Below are positions 63,318 to 64,000 of a stretch of DNA of 64,000 nucleotides, piece by piece (positions within the stretch are counted from its first letter, which is position 1; every line of letters begins with the position of its first letter). Origin of the DNA: Alkalihalobacillus sp. BA299 (lineage in GTDB: Bacteria > Bacillota > Bacilli > Bacillales > Bacillaceae_F). A program made the translations under genes and the position numbers. The stretch is taken from assembly GCF_017745675.1 (NCBI RefSeq), contig NZ_JAFLJM010000015.1, positions 1 through 64,000 on the forward strand. Reading direction: 5' to 3'. The notes under the pieces are model-generated. The model ran no database searches and was not told the DNA's origin. It was given only the letters and a program-made list of their open reading frames with translations.

Positions 63318-64000
63318 TATATCAAAGCTACACGAACAATTTTTACAGAAAAAAAAGAAAGAACGATTTCATGTTTTATTGTGTCAATTATTAATGGTTT
63401 TTGCATTTTTTACTTTATGGGAAATCGCATCGAGACTTCGCTGGATTGATCCCTTATTATTTAGTATGCCTTCGAGAATTGGAAAATTGTTTGTTGCGCG
63501 TATCTCGGATGGGAGCTTGTTCCTCCATACATCTGTTACTTTATTTGAGACAATATTAGGCTTTTTATTAGGAACAATTTTTGGAACATTACTTGCTGCG
63601 ATTCTTTGGTGGTCTCCATTTGTATCAAGAGTGCTTGATCCTTTTTTAGTCGTATTAAATTCTATGCCCAAAATTGCGCTCGGTCCGATTTTGATAGTTG
63701 GTCTCGGCCCTAGTTTTGCCTCGATTGTTGCAATGGGAATACTCATTTCTCTTATTATTACAACGATTGTCGTCTACACAGCATTCAAAGAAGTCGACAG
63801 TAATTACGTAAAAGTAATGCAGACATTCGGAGCATCGAAACCACAGATTTTCAAAACTGTTATTTTACCAGCTTCCTTCCCTACTATCATTTCGACGTTA
63901 AAAGTGAATGTCGGTCTAGCATGGGTAGGAGTTATAGTCGGTGAGTTTTTAGTGTCAAAGCAAGGACTAGGATATCTTATTATTTATGGCTTCCAAGTAT
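63307..64000 (+). CDS. ABC transporter permease (NitT/TauT family), 3' end outside the window
   Basis: Open to the window end. The start is TTG at 63307, with GGAG about ten bases upstream, overlapping the ATPase stop. The cytoplasmic N-terminus is lysine-rich ([12 protein letters not shown]), then membrane segments such as [14 protein letters not shown]. The coupling loop is [24 protein letters not shown], an EAA-type loop, followed by [15 protein letters not shown]. Belongs to the same importer as the two genes before it. Confidence 0.88.
   Translation, partial: MKRNISKLHEQFLQKKKKERFHVLLCQLLMVFAFFTLWEIASRLRWIDPLLFSMPSRIGKLFVARISDGSLFLHTSVTLFETILGFLLGTIFGTLLAAILWWSPFVSRVLDPFLVVLNSMPKIALGPILIVGLGPSFASIVAMGILISLIITTIVVYTAFKEVDSNYVKVMQTFGASKPQIFKTVILPASFPTIISTLKVNVGLAWVGVIVGEFLVSKQGLGYLIIYGFQV

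Overview
The window looks like chromosomal DNA of a low-GC, endospore-forming member of the Bacillaceae. The evidence is a GerA/GerC/GerB germination operon, a squalene-hopene/sporulenol-type cyclase, the Bacillus cold-sensing pair DesK/DesR next to its desaturase, a Bacillus-type Fnr with a C-terminal cysteine cluster, a NasB/NasC nitrate reductase, strong GGAGG-type ribosome binding sites and frequent TTG/GTG starts. I cannot name the genus. No rRNA, tRNA, prophage or CRISPR array was seen.

Layout. 1-703: an IS3-family insertion sequence cut by the window edge. 0.9-11 kb: housekeeping genes (oligoendopeptidase F, AbrB-type membrane protein, SWIM/SNF2 helicase, dicarboxylate-type symporter, triterpene cyclase). 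11.2-17.5 kb: a germinant receptor operon facing a minus-strand group with a 5'-nucleotidase-family enzyme. 17.6-21.5 kb: small genes, then des-desK-desR with a DesR-like operator. 21.6-31.3 kb: a sigma-54 regulon of two beta-oxidation-like operons, each with a -24/-12 promoter and a shared upstream dyad, flanking the gene of their probable CBS-PAS-AAA activator. 31.5-39.2 kb: MFS exporter with a structured leader, DbpA-type RNA helicase, small conserved genes, a class I amidotransferase, a Nudix hydrolase and an MBL-fold hydrolase. 39.3-45.5 kb: a TPP riboswitch with its own terminator heading an operon of LuxE-like synthetase, LuxC-like reductase, a three-gene ABC importer and an SDR. 45.6-53.6 kb: a cupin/HD-GYP protein, tiny genes, scattered enzymes, and a decayed RND-efflux/two-component locus. 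53.6-64 kb: anaerobic/nitrogen block: Fnr, a hemerythrin-like protein, a NarK-like transporter, NasB, NasC, and a second NitT/TauT-type ABC importer that runs off the edge.

Two loci deserve most attention. (1) The riboswitch operon contains what is needed to import a compound and reduce a carboxylate to an aldehyde (LuxE + LuxC) and then an alcohol (SDR). Control by thiamine pyrophosphate suggests salvage of an oxidised thiamine moiety; this is inference. (2) The sigma-54 regulon joins a ACAD10/LvaA-type kinase, a small partner-like protein, an acyl-CoA dehydrogenase of the LCAD/IVD type, an SDR, a thiolase and an enoyl-CoA hydratase. This resembles the phosphorylation-dependent 4-hydroxyacyl-CoA route known from levulinate catabolism.

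Two families of palindromic intergenic repeats occur in two copies each. Start codons were moved from the longest possible ORF to the position best supported by a ribosome binding site wherever the two differed.
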